Part shown: in pieces, positions 33,891-48,300 of the stretch
How positions within the stretch are numbered: position 1 is the stretch's first letter
Layout of the letters: every line of letters starts with the position of its first letter
Source: Phragmites australis
Taxonomy: Eukaryota; Streptophyta; Magnoliopsida; Poales; Poaceae
Assembly (NCBI RefSeq): GCF_958298935.1
Contig: NC_084928.1
Coordinates: 18,197,501 to 18,261,500 of the forward strand
Direction: 5' to 3'
Length of the DNA stretch: 64,000 bases
Notes under the pieces: model-generated
The model's input: the letters and a program-made list of their open reading frames with translations, nothing else
What the model was told of the DNA's origin: nothing
The model's database searches: none
Translations under genes and position numbers: made by a program

Positions 33891-36325
33891 ATGGCGCATG
33901 CGCTGCTTAGTAGAGGGTTTCCAACCGATCCCAATGAGTATAAGTTATGTGAGGAAATTGGAGAAGGTGTTAGTGCCACAGTGTACCGAGCTCTTTGTGT
34001 CCCACTTGACATTGTGGTTGCCATTAAAGTTCTTGACCTTGAGAAATGCAACAGTGACCTTGTAAGTTATGTTCCATGCCAAATTGCATTTAATTCAGTA
34101 TGCTAATTGACATTTCCTTGTCAATTTTTTTGAACAAATAAATTTTAAATTCTTGTTTCCCTAGCTAAAAAATGATGCTGATGTTCAAGAAATAAAATAA
34201 TTATGTAGACAAACGCCAAGGGAAATTATGTCAACATAAGGCTCTTTTCGTTCTTGTAGAGTATTGATGCATTGTTTAATCATGTGGGTTAGGCCACAGG
34301 ATTTTGGATGCTAGTTCTTCGGAAGGAGATTCTAGGATTCGTAGTAGGTTAGGAAGACACATATTACAAAATATCCTGATCAAGTTGGAGGTGGCTGTGC
34401 GCATGGGAGGCGGCGGTGCAAGTCTGGCATGGCAGCAGCGCTTCTCCAGTGCTGGACGGTGCTGGAAGAGGGGACTTAGAGGGAGAGGGAGGAGCTGAAA
34501 TTGAAGTGGCGGCGATGCTGCTTCTTCGCGGAGAGAGAAGAGAGAGTGGAGCTGAGGTGTGGTAGTAGTTTTGGTGGAGAAGATGGGTGCTGCTGCTGCT
34601 GTTTCATGCGTAGGAGAGAGAATAAGAGATGGTGCTGATTTGGGGAAGAAAAGGAGAGGAGTGATGGGGCGAGCACCAAGAGAGGTAGAAAACAGGGGTA
34701 AAATGGGTATTTTCGAAGAAAACTAATGGAAAATTTTAACGGCGTTGACAGCGATGGCACAAAACGGTAAGATTTGCAACATGGATGGCATATTTCGGAT
34801 TAGACCTTTTGCGATGGCATTTCCCTGATTGGAGACATTTGCAATGGCCAAAAAAGAATTATTCCATAAATTAACTCTCTCTTTTTTGTGTGGGCATGTG
34901 TGTTTTTGTGTCTGATCACTGATAAGTGACATTCATATCTTGTCCTCTTAGACAATTACTGCTTAATTTCTCTGTGAGCATGCTAACATTAAACTAATGG
35001 TGCTATTCCTTTTTTGGGCTTGTGCTTCTCATCCTTTTGGGATTACCATTCGTTAGGATGGGATAAGACGGGAAGTGCAAACGATGAGTTTGATTGATCA
35101 CCCGAATCTTCTTCGTTCATATTGCTCGTTTACAAATGGGCATCAGCTTTGGGTTGTAATGCCTTACATGGCAGCTGGATCCGCCCTCCACATTATGAAA
35201 ACTTCTTTTCCAGAAGGGTTTGATGAGCCAGTCATTGCTACTCTTTTGCGTGAAGTTCTGAAAGCTCTCGTCTACCTACATTCTCAGGGGCATATTCACA
35301 GAGATGTAAAGGTAATATATTACTGTATTGTTTTAAATCTCCAGTTATGTCTTAGAGCAGAAGTGTAGTATCTTGCATACCAGAATTTGGATTGACTTTA
35401 TGACATTTAGCTACATGCCATCCATATCTTCTTTAGAGAAATGCCATTCAGATATTTCCTAAAGTTCTACGCCATTTCAGAATTCTTCCCATTGAACATT
35501 TTTGTGTTTTAAAATAATACCCTATGGCTCAAGCCATGCGCTGGTATATTCATCAGATGGCTGGGTCAGATGGACCATATCAAAACCTCATTTTCTATGG
35601 TCCTTTCTAGAGATGACTGCACATCTTGGTTGCAAGTGCTTGACTTTTGCATGCAGCATAAGATTTTGGTTCTGAGGTAGAGGCTAAAAACATCTTTGGG
35701 TTCATAGTAGAGGAGAATGACACAGGGTATGGGAAGAATGGAAGAATGGAGTGGGAGTATAATAGTTTGTTGCTCTTGGGTTATTATGTTGAGGATAAAG
35801 CTAGCTTCTAATTAGTTTTACTAAGGCCGTTGCCTAGGGATCACCTAGTTGCGCACAAGTAGGTGCAGTGGCTCCACACTAGTAGGAACCTACTTGATTT
35901 CATGGTAATGTTCGGGGCATGGTTTTTAAGGCATCACCTAGGCGACAAGGCACTTTGGGATGGTAAGGCGTCGCCCATGCCTTACGAAAAGCAGTGAAGA
36001 ATGAGGGAGAGAGGAAGAAAAGAGAGTGGGAGGGGGGGGGGGACCGGCCAGCAAGGCCAAGCAGCCACCGCCTCCCCCATCCCTGCCGGCTCCAGCGCCG
36101 GAGGCCAACGCAGCGCTCCCTCCTATCAGAGAGGCGGTCGATCTGGAAGGGGCGGCAGTAGTCGTCGATCTGGCAGGGGGCAGAGTAATGAAGCACCTAG
36201 AAGATGGAGTGGCTGGCTGGCGTAGAGAGACGAGCAACGAGCGGTGGTGCTGCTGCTGCGAGAGAGAAGGGTAGCGAGTGGCGGCGCTGCGAGAGAGAGA
36301 GAAGGGTAGCGAGTGGCGGCGCTGC

Positions 36326-36366
<41 letters not shown>

Positions 36367-39300
36367 AGCATCCGGGGCTAGTACATGGCATCATGGGAGG
36401 AAAGGAGTATGAGCTGGTTAGTGGGCTGGGCCAGACCGCTCCCTTCTCCCCCTTTTTTTTTTCCTTTTTATTCCTCCTCCCGTCTGTTGTTTTGCTATTT
36501 CTGGGTTGGGTATGGCGTCGCCTCACCTCGCCTCATAATCGCCTAGGTGTTGTGAAGGGGGTGGGTCGCCACACCTCGCCTTACCGAGCATGGTTCGAGG
36601 TTGCTTCCACTGCTAGTTTTTTATGGCTAGTTGAGCCAAAAAAAAGAAAAAGAAAAAAAAGGAAAGAACAAAACTTGAAAGTAGGGAGGGAATTAGGAGT
36701 TTCTTCTATGTTTTTGTTACTTCTTATGGTAACCTATCACTTAGTTTTCTACAAAATCTCTACTACATAAAATACGAGTTGGTTCCTGCGTCACCTCTTC
36801 TCTTACTCTCCTCCCATCTAATAAAACCCCCTAAAATTTGAATAATTTACCCACTTTTGCCATCCAGCGTCCCCACATCGTTACCGGCTAACGATATGAG
36901 ACCCTATGAGACCCGTTTTACTAATGAAAATAAATGAAAAATTAGGAGGACAGAGTTGTGTTGTTTTGCTGTTTTGGACAGAGTGCAGCAATTTTTAAGT
37001 TAAACCTATAACATCTTTACATGCATTTAGATTTTGTAATATAAAAATAGCATGTATAGATTCTCATGTGGCTAGATCATGATATATGGTTCAGTTTCTC
37101 TATTTGCTTTGATCATCATTGGGTGCATGTTCTAAATTATGTTCCACATTACTAATCTATTTCAGGCTGGAAACATCTTAATAGATACAAATGGAGCTGT
37201 TAAGCTAGGAGACTTTGGAGTGTCAGTCTGCATGTTTGATACCGGAAATAGGCAAAGAGCAAGAAATACATTTGTTGGGACCCCTTGCTGGTGAACCTTT
37301 TGTACCTATTAATCTGTATATCATTATTTTTAATGTATAATGCCATTTTATTCCTCTGCTTGTATGAACATACTGTTCATCTTACATAACCCCGTTGCAT
37401 CTTCAGGATGGCTCCTGAAGTCATGCAACAACTGCATGGTTATGATTACAAGTAAGTCCATGACTAGCAGCTCTAAATTTGACTAATGTCCTTGCTAATT
37501 AAGTTGTTCATATGTTTCCTTTACGATTGACAAACAGAGCTGACATTTGGTCCTTTGGGATAACGGCATTAGAACTAGCACATGGTCATGCTCCATTTTC
37601 AAAATACCCTCCAATGAAGGTCAGTGCAGAAGTACATTTATTTTGCACTAACCATTTCGCCCAAGCTACATATGATAATGATACATTCTCTCTTTTGTAG
37701 GTGTTGCTTATGACCTTGCAAAATGCACCACCAGGTCTGGACTATGATAGGGACAAGCGGTTTTCAAAGGTTTGTTCTATTTACTGAGTTCTGTTTGTGG
37801 AACGTATAGATTCTATATTAATACTTGTTTCTTATTTGTAGTCTTTCAAGGATCTGGTTGCTACATGCTTAGTCAAGGATCCGCGCAAGCGTCCTTCTTC
37901 AGAAAAGCTCTTAAAGCATCCTTTCTTTAAGCATGCGCGGTCAGCTGAATATCTAGCACGGAGTATTCTTGATGGACTCCCTCCGCTGGGTGAACGCTTT
38001 AGGGATTTGAAGGTGTATATAATTGTTTATGAGGTGGCATGACACATTGCTGTAACAAGAATGACCTTGTTTTACTTCCCTTGTAGAACAAAGAGGCTGA
38101 CTTACTTCTGAATAACAAGCTTGGTCCAGAGAGCAAGGAGCAGCTATCACAGGTTAGAGCTGGCTTTTTTTGTTCTGTGAAATCTTATATCTTCAGAATT
38201 ATTAGAAATTATTGCTTGTCCTCGCAGCTGGGATTTCCCAAGGTCTTAGGTTTGAATTAAAAGAGTAGTGTGAGATCTATGACTTACTTGGGGTTTGCGT
38301 CCTTCAAAGAAACATATTTTTTCTTTATAGCTGCGGGTTCCCTACCTATTTCAAAGGAAATAAAATTATAAAACAACTTTGGTTCACACTGTCTCCATTT
38401 TCCTCTCTACATGTGGCAAACAAATGGAATAAAGGTTTGTTTGCCTTTGCATGGCTTTTTAAGAGTGCCCTTGTTAAGTGTTTGGAGATGGACCTCGTTT
38501 TGAGTTTTTGAGAATTGAACAAAAATATTTTTATAGAATTGTTTAGAACATGGAACTGTGATGTTAGCAAGCACCTTCCTGTGTTTCTCAGATTTCCATA
38601 TTTACCTTTTGTAATACAAAAATACAAACTACTAATGAACTTTTCTTGGTTGAGAATTGAACTATGCATTTGTCTATTATTACTGACAGATGTAGTGATT
38701 TGCCTTTCAGAAAGAGTACATACGTGGCATCAGTGGTTGGAACTTCAATCTAGAGGACTTGAAGAATGCAGCTGCCCTTGTAAGAATCCAATTTTGGGTG
38801 CCGGATTCTACTAGCTGTTAAGGGTTGACAGAAATCAGCCAAAAGAAGAACTGGTTGCCAAAAATCTGAGTTTTCTAATCTTAAGGTGTATTCTTTGGCA
38901 GATAGACAGTTCGAATGGCCCTTGTCATTTAGATGTCAGAGATAACAAAGTTAAGGATGACTCACAAGATGCTTATAGTGAGCCAGAACATATTTACCAG
39001 GAAATGGTCAACCATGTTGCTTCTGGAAGGCCTGAAGAGGTACTGAGTTTCCATCATCACAGTTACTCAACTGAGATCCCATGAACTAACCTCGAACTAT
39101 TACATTATTGCCTCCTGGTTCCAACCTAGCAGGATGAGATACAAGAAGTAGAAGATTTGAACGATGCTCTCTCCTCTTCTTTTCCAAGCCGCCCCCTTGA
39201 GGCACTAAAGTAAGCTCTTCTGGAGATTCCATCACAGTGCAACATTTCCTTTCACGTTTAATAATCTTTGATGTTGTGGAATGATGTTGTAGCTACTCTT

Positions 39301-42300
39301 TGGAGTATGATTTGGTTTACGCCTTCATTATCTGTTTGATAAATTGCTCTGTTCACGTTGTCAATGTACGAAACTTGTTACTGTTTGAACATTTAATTAC
39401 ACTTGATTTACCAATTTGGAGGTTAGTGAGAGTAATGTTTTTGCGACGCTATCATGTAATCAGTTGGAGTGTTTCTTCTAATTACGGTGGAAGTAACGTT
39501 TCTATAGCAAAAAGTTATCTTTATTTATTTTTTCAACATTGATCTATGTCTTGGCTTATTTTGTTTGGTGTGTGGGCCACTAAAAAATTGCGTCACTATT
39601 ATAAAGGATCTGGGTGCAAATATATTGGTGTCTGAAGTTAGCATATATGATTACATGATGTTAAGCAGTGAATTTCAGTGTACAATCCCTATATTGCAGA
39701 ATTTAGAATGGCAACTGTTTATCTTCACTGTTTTTCTTTCTCTATCGCTGTTACGTTATCTGTGTACCATGTTTTGAGCTCTATATTGTAAAAATAGTAG
39801 TGAATTATGAAGGATCTTCACTGACTAGTGATACAGATCTTACTTTGATGTTTGTGGTGCTGATGATCCCAATCCTACTGCTACTGATTCGAGGGTGCAA
39901 CCAAGTGTCGGATCTGTACCCGTGCAACAGTTCCCAAAAATTGAGTATCGTAAAAGTGCCAACTGTAATGGTGAAAGTTTGGAAAGAAGTGTTTCTGTAC
40001 CCTTGAATCTGGGCACCAGTGGATGCCACAAGCATTCTAGTGGTTCTCTAATACCTGAGCAAGTTCTTTCTCCTTGCATGAATATTGATTTGGAAAGGTA
40101 AACAATTTTGCTTAGTTTTATCTATTTTACATGTCAATCAGCATTTTTTCCTAGTTTATGATACCCTCATCTCAGATTTAGAATAATTGGCCTTTTGGGG
40201 GTCTATTCTTACATCTTTTGACAGCAGTGCTCGTTATTCTGTGTATTGTTCGCTGTATACATTTCTGCCTTTCAAAATGGCTATTCTAGACTGGTAATAC
40301 TTGAAATTTTGTTCCATGAAAGGGACGAGTTTCATCAGAAAAATCCAGGCAACAGGAACCTTAGTGGCCCTTTATTGTTCCACCAGATGAAGGACTCACG
40401 CACCCATCTTGCTGGTAATGTGAGACTCACACCACACCCTCTCGCTGCCTTCGTTTGTCTCTATGTTTGCTTTCACATTCGTGCGTCCATGTGAGTCTAT
40501 CATGAATGATCTTGCAACTAACCAGTTCTACAGTTATTTATTTTAGAAAGAACTGGAAGCTGGCATATAATCTCGCTTTTACTTGTTACTTGTGCTTGAC
40601 ACTCTATTTTGCTCATCACATCCATTTTTGAGAGCAGTTGCACCTGAGGAGCCATCAGAAGGGAAAGTTGTCCGTCGACGGGGGCGTTTCCAGGTTACAT
40701 CGGATAATACTTCTCAAAAGGTACTGCATTATTTAGTTGAAAAATCACAGTAATAGTGAATTGTTTATTGCATTTTCTTTTTCTTCTTTATCCATTATGG
40801 TTCTAGCGAATGTAATATAGCTTTTACTGTTAAGACCTTTGGTAGTTTGGAGCCTTGGATTTTAATTCTGACTGATTTGAACTGTAATTGCTCAAGTTCT
40901 GAGGATAAATATGTTTAAAAAGGATTTAGTTTAACTGAGACCTGAAGTGAGTTACAGAACTTTAACCTTTGAAGGAGGCTAGAGGCCAAAGGTCATTTTC
41001 TTGACAATTTGGTCAGTGGATTGCCACATCTAGACAGCAAACGTGAGCTTTGTGGTTGATGGATTTCCTTATACAGTTTCTGCATAAGTAGGATCTCTAA
41101 AGAATACAAATTATGGAGGTATGGATTTTGTGCCATTGGTGGCACATGCAGGGTTAAACATTCATGCAAGTTGAAAGCATTTCTTGGAAGGACAGAGAGG
41201 GGTATGATGGTCTAAAAGACATGCATGCGGGTTGAAAGCATTTCTTTGTTCGAAGTCCACTGTGCTCTTGTTCAATGGATATTCTGTTGGCACTCACCTT
41301 TAGAGTTGATGACGAATTTTCTTTAGAGGCTACCCTAAAATAAAACAAATGCTTGACAATGGACTAGGCAGGGGGCTGATAACTGACCGGTTATCAGTAT
41401 AGTTCTTATGGGTATTCATTTTGTGCTATGTGTTCTTGATATTTTGGGAAAAACTGTAACTACGAATGCATTAAAAGAAGCTAAACATGAGCCACAATAA
41501 CATGTATTGACTATACTGATAACGCTTGGTAACCATTGGGAAATCTGGTTCGCACTGGTAACCAGAGCACTTGCCAGTGTGGTTTCGAACAATGTTCATA
41601 TTCAATCCATATTTGTGCAATTGATCGTGCATCCATATGTGTGTTGCATCTTTTGAATTGGAAAATGTCCACTTTCAAAACCGAACTCCAGCCTCTGTTC
41701 ATTTTTAACCCTAGACTTTGAAACTGTCCTATTTGCAATGTTGAACTATGGAATCCATCAACATTACCTCCGTCAAAGAAAATTGGGGTTGTTTTGTCTG
41801 ATTTGGCTCAGACGTGGCACCGAAATGCACGATTTTTGGTTGACTTGCATGCCACATGCCATCCTTATTGTCTTTTAGACAATTTTGAGAGTTTGAGGTT
41901 TCAAAGTGGTCACTTTCATAGGCTAGGGTTGAAAATCGAAGCGAGACTAGAGTTCAGGACCGAAAATGGACATTTTTTCCTTTGAAGTTTGATTTTGAAG
42001 GTATAACACCATCTGGATGTGATGATGGGTACTATAAAACTACCGTATCTGGATTCCTTAGGGTTCCTTATATTTTCGGGGCATATCTTTGTGCTTGGGA
42101 AGGGAATCCCTAGATGTATGGAAACTGCCCGCATGTATCTAAGATATCTTGTACACAGAAGTTTATCTCTAAGAATGATAAGGAAGGAGTCCCGAGATCC
42201 CCCTATATATATATACAGAGCCATGGGACATTGTGGAGGACATGCCGATTGAAGTTCATTCAAGCCATTTAAGTCTTAAGAAGCTTTGACCCTTCAAGCC

Positions 42301-45300
42301 TTATGTACTCTAGATCTACATCAGCAACCCTTCATGATTGCGCACAAGGAGTCCCTCGAATAGGTTTAAATCTATCTAGGCTAGTCAAAAACCCCCTTGT
42401 AAACAGTCTCAGAGATCAATTCAAGACATATAGGATATAGGGATATTATCCTAAGGGAAGTCTGAACCTGAATAAACCTCTGTGTGTACCATGCAATTCG
42501 ACTACAAGAAGTATCCCCTACTTCATCTACATGTTAGTACGATCGGCAGTTTACGAATCGTCGACAGCTGCCGCTGCTCGCGGGATATAGGGCTATTATC
42601 CTAAGGGAAGTCTGAACCTGAATAAACCTCTGTGTGTACCATGCAATTCGACTACAAAAGTATCCCCTACTTCATCTACATGTTAGTACAATCGGTAGTT
42701 TATGAATCGTCGACAACTGCTGCCGTCCGCGGGGAATATGATAAAGACATCGGATCTCCAACGCATAACATGTCGTTGGTCTCACCCAAGCCTGCACTAA
42801 GGACCGGCTTCTCGGATGAGGGGTTCTACGACAACTTCACCCTCTCGACCAACGATGAACCGACGATCGACAGGGTGGAACTAAACGAAGACCTTACCGG
42901 TGATGTCTCCAACGACGAGGCAAGTAGCTTTATGGATTAGTACACCAAGGACTATAGCATCGAGTTTGAACCACTCGGTTGCCAAGACGATTGCGTGAGC
43001 AACGTTTGCTGCAAGTAGAGATCTTCCCCCGCGGCTTCCGACAACATGGATTGTCGAAGTACCTATCCGGAGAATTCCTTCGATGACAAATTCATGATAG
43101 ATCTAGACTCCTCCAGTGGAGGTTACCCTCGAGAAGTCTTCGCTATTGGGGACGAAAATGCCGGTCTGACCAATCATGACGGCAACGATCCCGTAAACAC
43201 ATGGGGCCCCGCCGCTCCGGCTGCAAGAGATAGTAGCCAGCCTCCGCTGATGACAACTCAGATCTCAAATCCTAACGGAGTTTGGGATCTCAAATCAATT
43301 GGGAACTTAGTGCTTGAGATCTACATGGCGCAAAGGCTCCTCCTTGTACAAGAGGCCCTCTTAGGATTCCCTACTATAGATCGGACTATCCCTGACGGTA
43401 AGGGTTGGATCAACTCAGTGACCGGCCTAGCCAAGGAAGCCATCCTTTAGGCGCGAACAACTCTAATCGGGGGAAGTCTCGTGTGGATCTCTTTTGTGAT
43501 GATTTAGATCTGGAAAGACGTAACCACCGGAACAAGACGGTTCTGGAAGATAACCGAGCGCCTAGCTGCCACAAGGTCTCACCGATCAAAGACCATCCCA
43601 TCAACGATCTGCGCGAAGTCATTGATCGACGGAGACACTCAAAGACCCCTGAGAAAGAATTGACCGCCCCTCAGCGGTCTAATTGGAGGACATCTCAGCA
43701 TCGCTTGAGTAGGAGCTGCGGCTGATCTCCGACCCCCGTAGGTAGAACACCCGCGGCTACCCGAACCAAGCACGACACCATCAACGGATGCCAAGCTTTC
43801 TCTCTGGATCTACATAAGGTGAGCTACCCAGCGTGGTTTTGGCTGGGTCAATCGAGAAATACAACCTGAACACTAATCATGTCAAGTTCCTCTAGATCTG
43901 CACTACGGTCATCCAAGCAGTTGGTGGGTATGAAAAGGTGATGACAATTACCTTCCTACAACCCTTGAAGGGTCGGCTAGGATATGGTTGACCAACCGTT
44001 AGGGACGATCTACTTTCGGTAGTAGCTTTGCAAATTGTTTTGAGCCAACTTCTAAGGTACCTACGTTTGCCTTGACACGAAAAAAATGACCTCTTCCGTT
44101 GCATACAGATGGAAAAAGAAACCTTGCGCGAGCTTGTTCTTCGCTTCAGCAATACCTGGAACATTATCCCCAAGATAAATGACTGATGTCATCTAAGCGT
44201 TTACTCGGATCAGGAGCCAACGATGCTTGGAAGACATCGCCAGGAAGGAGCCTGAGACGGTCAAGGAACTCATGAGGGTCGTCAACAAGGCAGCCAATGC
44301 TGAAGAAGCGCTCCTATTCGTCAAGGAAAGGGATTAGGGTATCAAGTTCCCTCAACCCGGACTAGATGATGATGTGGCAAAGAGTAAGCGCAAGAACTCC
44401 AAGGGAGGTAAGGGCAAGAAAATCAAAATTGACGAAGTTTTTGTAGATCTTCTCGATACACGACTCGACAAGCGCTCTAGCTCATCCTGGGGCAAGGGCT
44501 ACAAGTTGGGCACTAACGAACGTGATGGCAAGCCCTGGTGCTACCTCCAACAGATTGACAGCCATGACCTCCATGAATGCCGCATCTAGCAAAAGCTGGT
44601 TAAAGCTAAGATCGACAAGGCCAAAGGGAAGAAGACCCAGGTCACGACCCGGAGTCGGGATTCTAGCTCCAGCAGCAGTGAGGATGACTCGAACCCAATG
44701 TCCTACTAGTCGGGGGAGAGGACCGTTGACCACATGTTCGGCTGTTCTGCTTCTTACGAGTCCAAATGACAGTACAAGACGGTGGCCTGAGAAGTCTTAG
44801 CAACTGCCCCAAAGGGTCGCTAGACCGTCAAGTGGTCGAATGTCGAGATCTTTTTTCGACTTGGATGACTGCCCAAAAAACTTCGTACGACCAAACCGCT
44901 TTCCAATAGTGGTTGAACCTACGATCAATAACTGCAAGGTCTCCTGAGTGCTTATCAACGGAGGAAGTTCTCTGAACATCCTTTTCTCAGGCGCACTTGA
45001 AGCGATGTAGATCTCCTGGTCTGCCATCAAGCTGGTTACGCAAAACTTCCACATCATAGTACTCGGATCTTCGGCCGCACCCATCGGCTAGATATCGCTC
45101 CCTGTCACTTTTGGGAAGCACGACAACTTCGGGATAGAGATCATGTTCGATGTGGTCGATTTTGAGACTGTGTACAACATCATCCTAGGACGACCAACTC
45201 TGGTCATGTTCATGGCTATCACGCACTATGCCTACCAGTGCGTGAAGATCTCAGGACCAGAAGGAGTCATCACCATTCGAGGGTGCCCCAAGGTAGGCCT

Positions 45301-48300
45301 TCATTGCGATAAGTAAAGTCTCGTCATGACGCAGCACAAATCCGACAAGGAGACCAAGAACTTAGGTCTAAGGCGGCTATGAAGTCTCATGACAAAGTCA
45401 AAACTTGGATCCTAAATAGGAATTCGCGCTCGTCTCCTTCCTTCGGGCAAACGCTGACATGTTTCCATGGCAACCGTCCGACATGCCCGGTATCTCTAAG
45501 GAGGTGATCGAGCACAAATTAGCTATCTGCCCTGATCCAAGTTGGTCAAACAGAATCTCCAGCGGTTCGCACCGGACTGGAAACAAGCAATTAAGGAGGA
45601 AATCAAAAGGCTCAAAAGGATAGAATTCATCAGAAAAGTGGATCATCCCGAGTGGCTCGCTGACCACGTCATGGTTAAAAAGTCAAATGGCAAGTGGCAC
45701 ATGTGCGTAGATTACACTGACGGACGCCTTCAATCTACCACAGATAGATTAGATAGTCGACTCAACCTTCGGGTGCAATTACCTAAGACTTATTGATGCC
45801 TACTCCGGTTTTCACCATATCAATATGCATCCCGAGGACGAGGAAGCACTTAATGAGTCTCCGACTCACGCGAATCCAAGTGTCTGCTAGTTGTCAAATC
45901 ATGTTTACTCAGCGGGCTCACGCAGACGAAGAAGCACTTAATGAGTCTCCGACTTACGCGATGACAGTTCCGAATACAACTCGGAGATGTGATCTCTTAC
46001 GTCGACGACTCATATTCAATGCCTGGAATATTTTTTTCTCACACGGGGCAGTTGGAATAGTATCATAGGGAGAACAGCGCACTACTCCGTCGTACTCGCA
46101 CAGTTTCTAAACGTCATCATGATCTCTTGTCAGGTAAAAGATTCTTTCTACCACCACGCAAAATCTCTGCTGCGATGAATTCAAACCTGGTTAGTGATGT
46201 CTTTTCTCCACGTCCTTTCAGAGGATTGGGATGATATCTCTTGGATGAATATGAAATTCCTATTAAGATGGAATACCTTCTTGGAGACTTGAGTAGTCGG
46301 AGGTGTTCGGAATCCCGACTAGACAACTTGAGGACTCTTAAGATCTCGGTTAGATGTACCATCCTACTTGGGGACTGGGGACCTAAGTTCTAATTGAAGA
46401 TGCAGTCGGACAAATTGTTTATCTTTGTTGACTAAGTATTTGATCAGTCATAGCTTCATTTCACGTATTGATGTGGGGCTTGACGATGAGTAGTATAAAG
46501 CTACCGTATCCAGATAACATAAGGTTTTCCACGATCTCGGGCCATATCTCTATCCCTGAGAAAGAAATCCCTAGACGTATATACACTGTTCGTAGGTACT
46601 CAGGAAATGTCGTAAACATGGAAGTTTATCTCTAAAAATGGTACGGAAGGACACCAGAGACAACCCTTCTATATACACGGAGTCAAGGGACTTGCGGAGG
46701 ACAAGCCAGTAGAAGTCCATTCAAGTCATCTAAGTCTACAGGAGCTTTGAACCCTCAAGCCTTCTGTACCTTAGATCTACATTAGCAACCTTCCTCGACT
46801 ATGCATAAGGAGCCCGTTGACTAGGTTTAGATCTATCTAGGCTAGCATGAAATCCTCTTGTAAACAAATCAATAAAAGACAAACAACACGTATGGCTATT
46901 ATCTTAAGGGAGGCATGAACCTGTATAAACTTCTGTGTCCTGTGTGATTCATCTACAAGGAGTATCTCCTACTTCATCTACAAGTTCGTAATATCGGCGG
47001 TTTACAAATCGTTGACAAGAGATATCTCTTTTCCCCTTGTGCTAGTCGCTCTCGACCCAAACGAAGAACTCTTGTTATACGTAGCAGTCGGACCATGTGT
47101 TGTGAGCGAAGTATTGATAGTGGAATGGGAAGCGCCCGATAAGCGAGAGAAGAGCCAGTGACCGGTATATTACGTCAGCGAAGTACTCAATGGTCCCAAG
47201 GAGCGCTACCTGCAAGTACAAAAGCTACTATATATGTACTGATGGTCTCTTGCAAGCTAAGACACTATTTTCAAGCCCATAAGATCACCATATCATCAAT
47301 ATTTTCACTCCGAGAAATTCTTCACAAGAGAGCTGCCATTGGACGAATTGCTAAGTGGGTTGTTGAGCTCGGAGAATTCAATATTCGTTTCGTACCTCGA
47401 ACAATGATCAAATTACCAAGGCTTACTAACTTCGTCACCGAATGGAAAGAACTCGATAAACCCCAGGACAATCGCAACAACATGTTCGATGTATGGACTC
47501 TCTTCTTCGACAGGTCGCTTACTATCCAAGGCTCGTGGATGGAATTATAATCATCTCTCCCACAAGAGAAAGGTAGCTAGACTTTCCGGCCACAAACAAT
47601 GTAGCCAAGTATGAGGATCTACTTGTCAGTCTTCAAGTAGCTTATGCGTTTGGGATTCGTCACCTTTCTGTGAAAGGGGATTCACATTTAGTAATAAAGC
47701 AAATTAGCAAGGAGTATTAAACCTCGGATAAAATCATGACAGATAACCTCGCGGAGGTAAGGAAGCTAGAAAAGAAATTCATCGGACTCGAGATCAAATA
47801 TATCCCTAGGAACGATAATTGCCTCGCTAATAGTCTTTTTCGACAAGCCTTCTCACGATCTGCAGGACAAATCGGGATCTTCATAGAGAGACTCTCGAAG
47901 CCGTTTGTGAAATCATCAGATGACACGGTCGAAGGAGTGGTGGTCTACGAGACGTATAATCAACTTGGGGGCTTGTCAGAATTTGACGCCCCAAAAGGAG
48001 TCGTGGAGGAACTAGTGGCTTTGCTCGAATACGAAGATTCGTGGATAGATCCGATCCGTAAGTTCCTTCAAGATCGAGTTATGCCTGAAGATGATGCACT
48101 ATTAGAGCAAGTATTCCGACGATCTAGGATGTATACCCTAGTCGACGATGTCCTCTATCGAAGATGCGCCCACGGAATACTCATGAAGTGCATCTCTCAG
48201 AAGCAGGTTAGAGAACTACTCGAAGAGATCCATGGAAGGGTGTGCGTAGCTTATGCTTTTTCCCGAACCCTGGTCGGAAAGGCAGCATTCAAACAAGGTT

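Noticed and set aside
40225..40240. Possible extra micro-exon between exons 12 and 13 of the kinase gene
   Set aside because: Acceptor-like and donor-like sites exist, but exon 12 (ending GAAAG) joins exon 13 (GGACGAG...) directly in phase. Including the micro-exon shifts exon 13 into a frame with a stop.
46469..47017. Clean solo LTR insertion inside pol
   Set aside because: Flanking bases (CGTAT / AGAGA) are not a duplication, and the matching 3'UTR precedes it, so it is the end of a larger rearranged segment.
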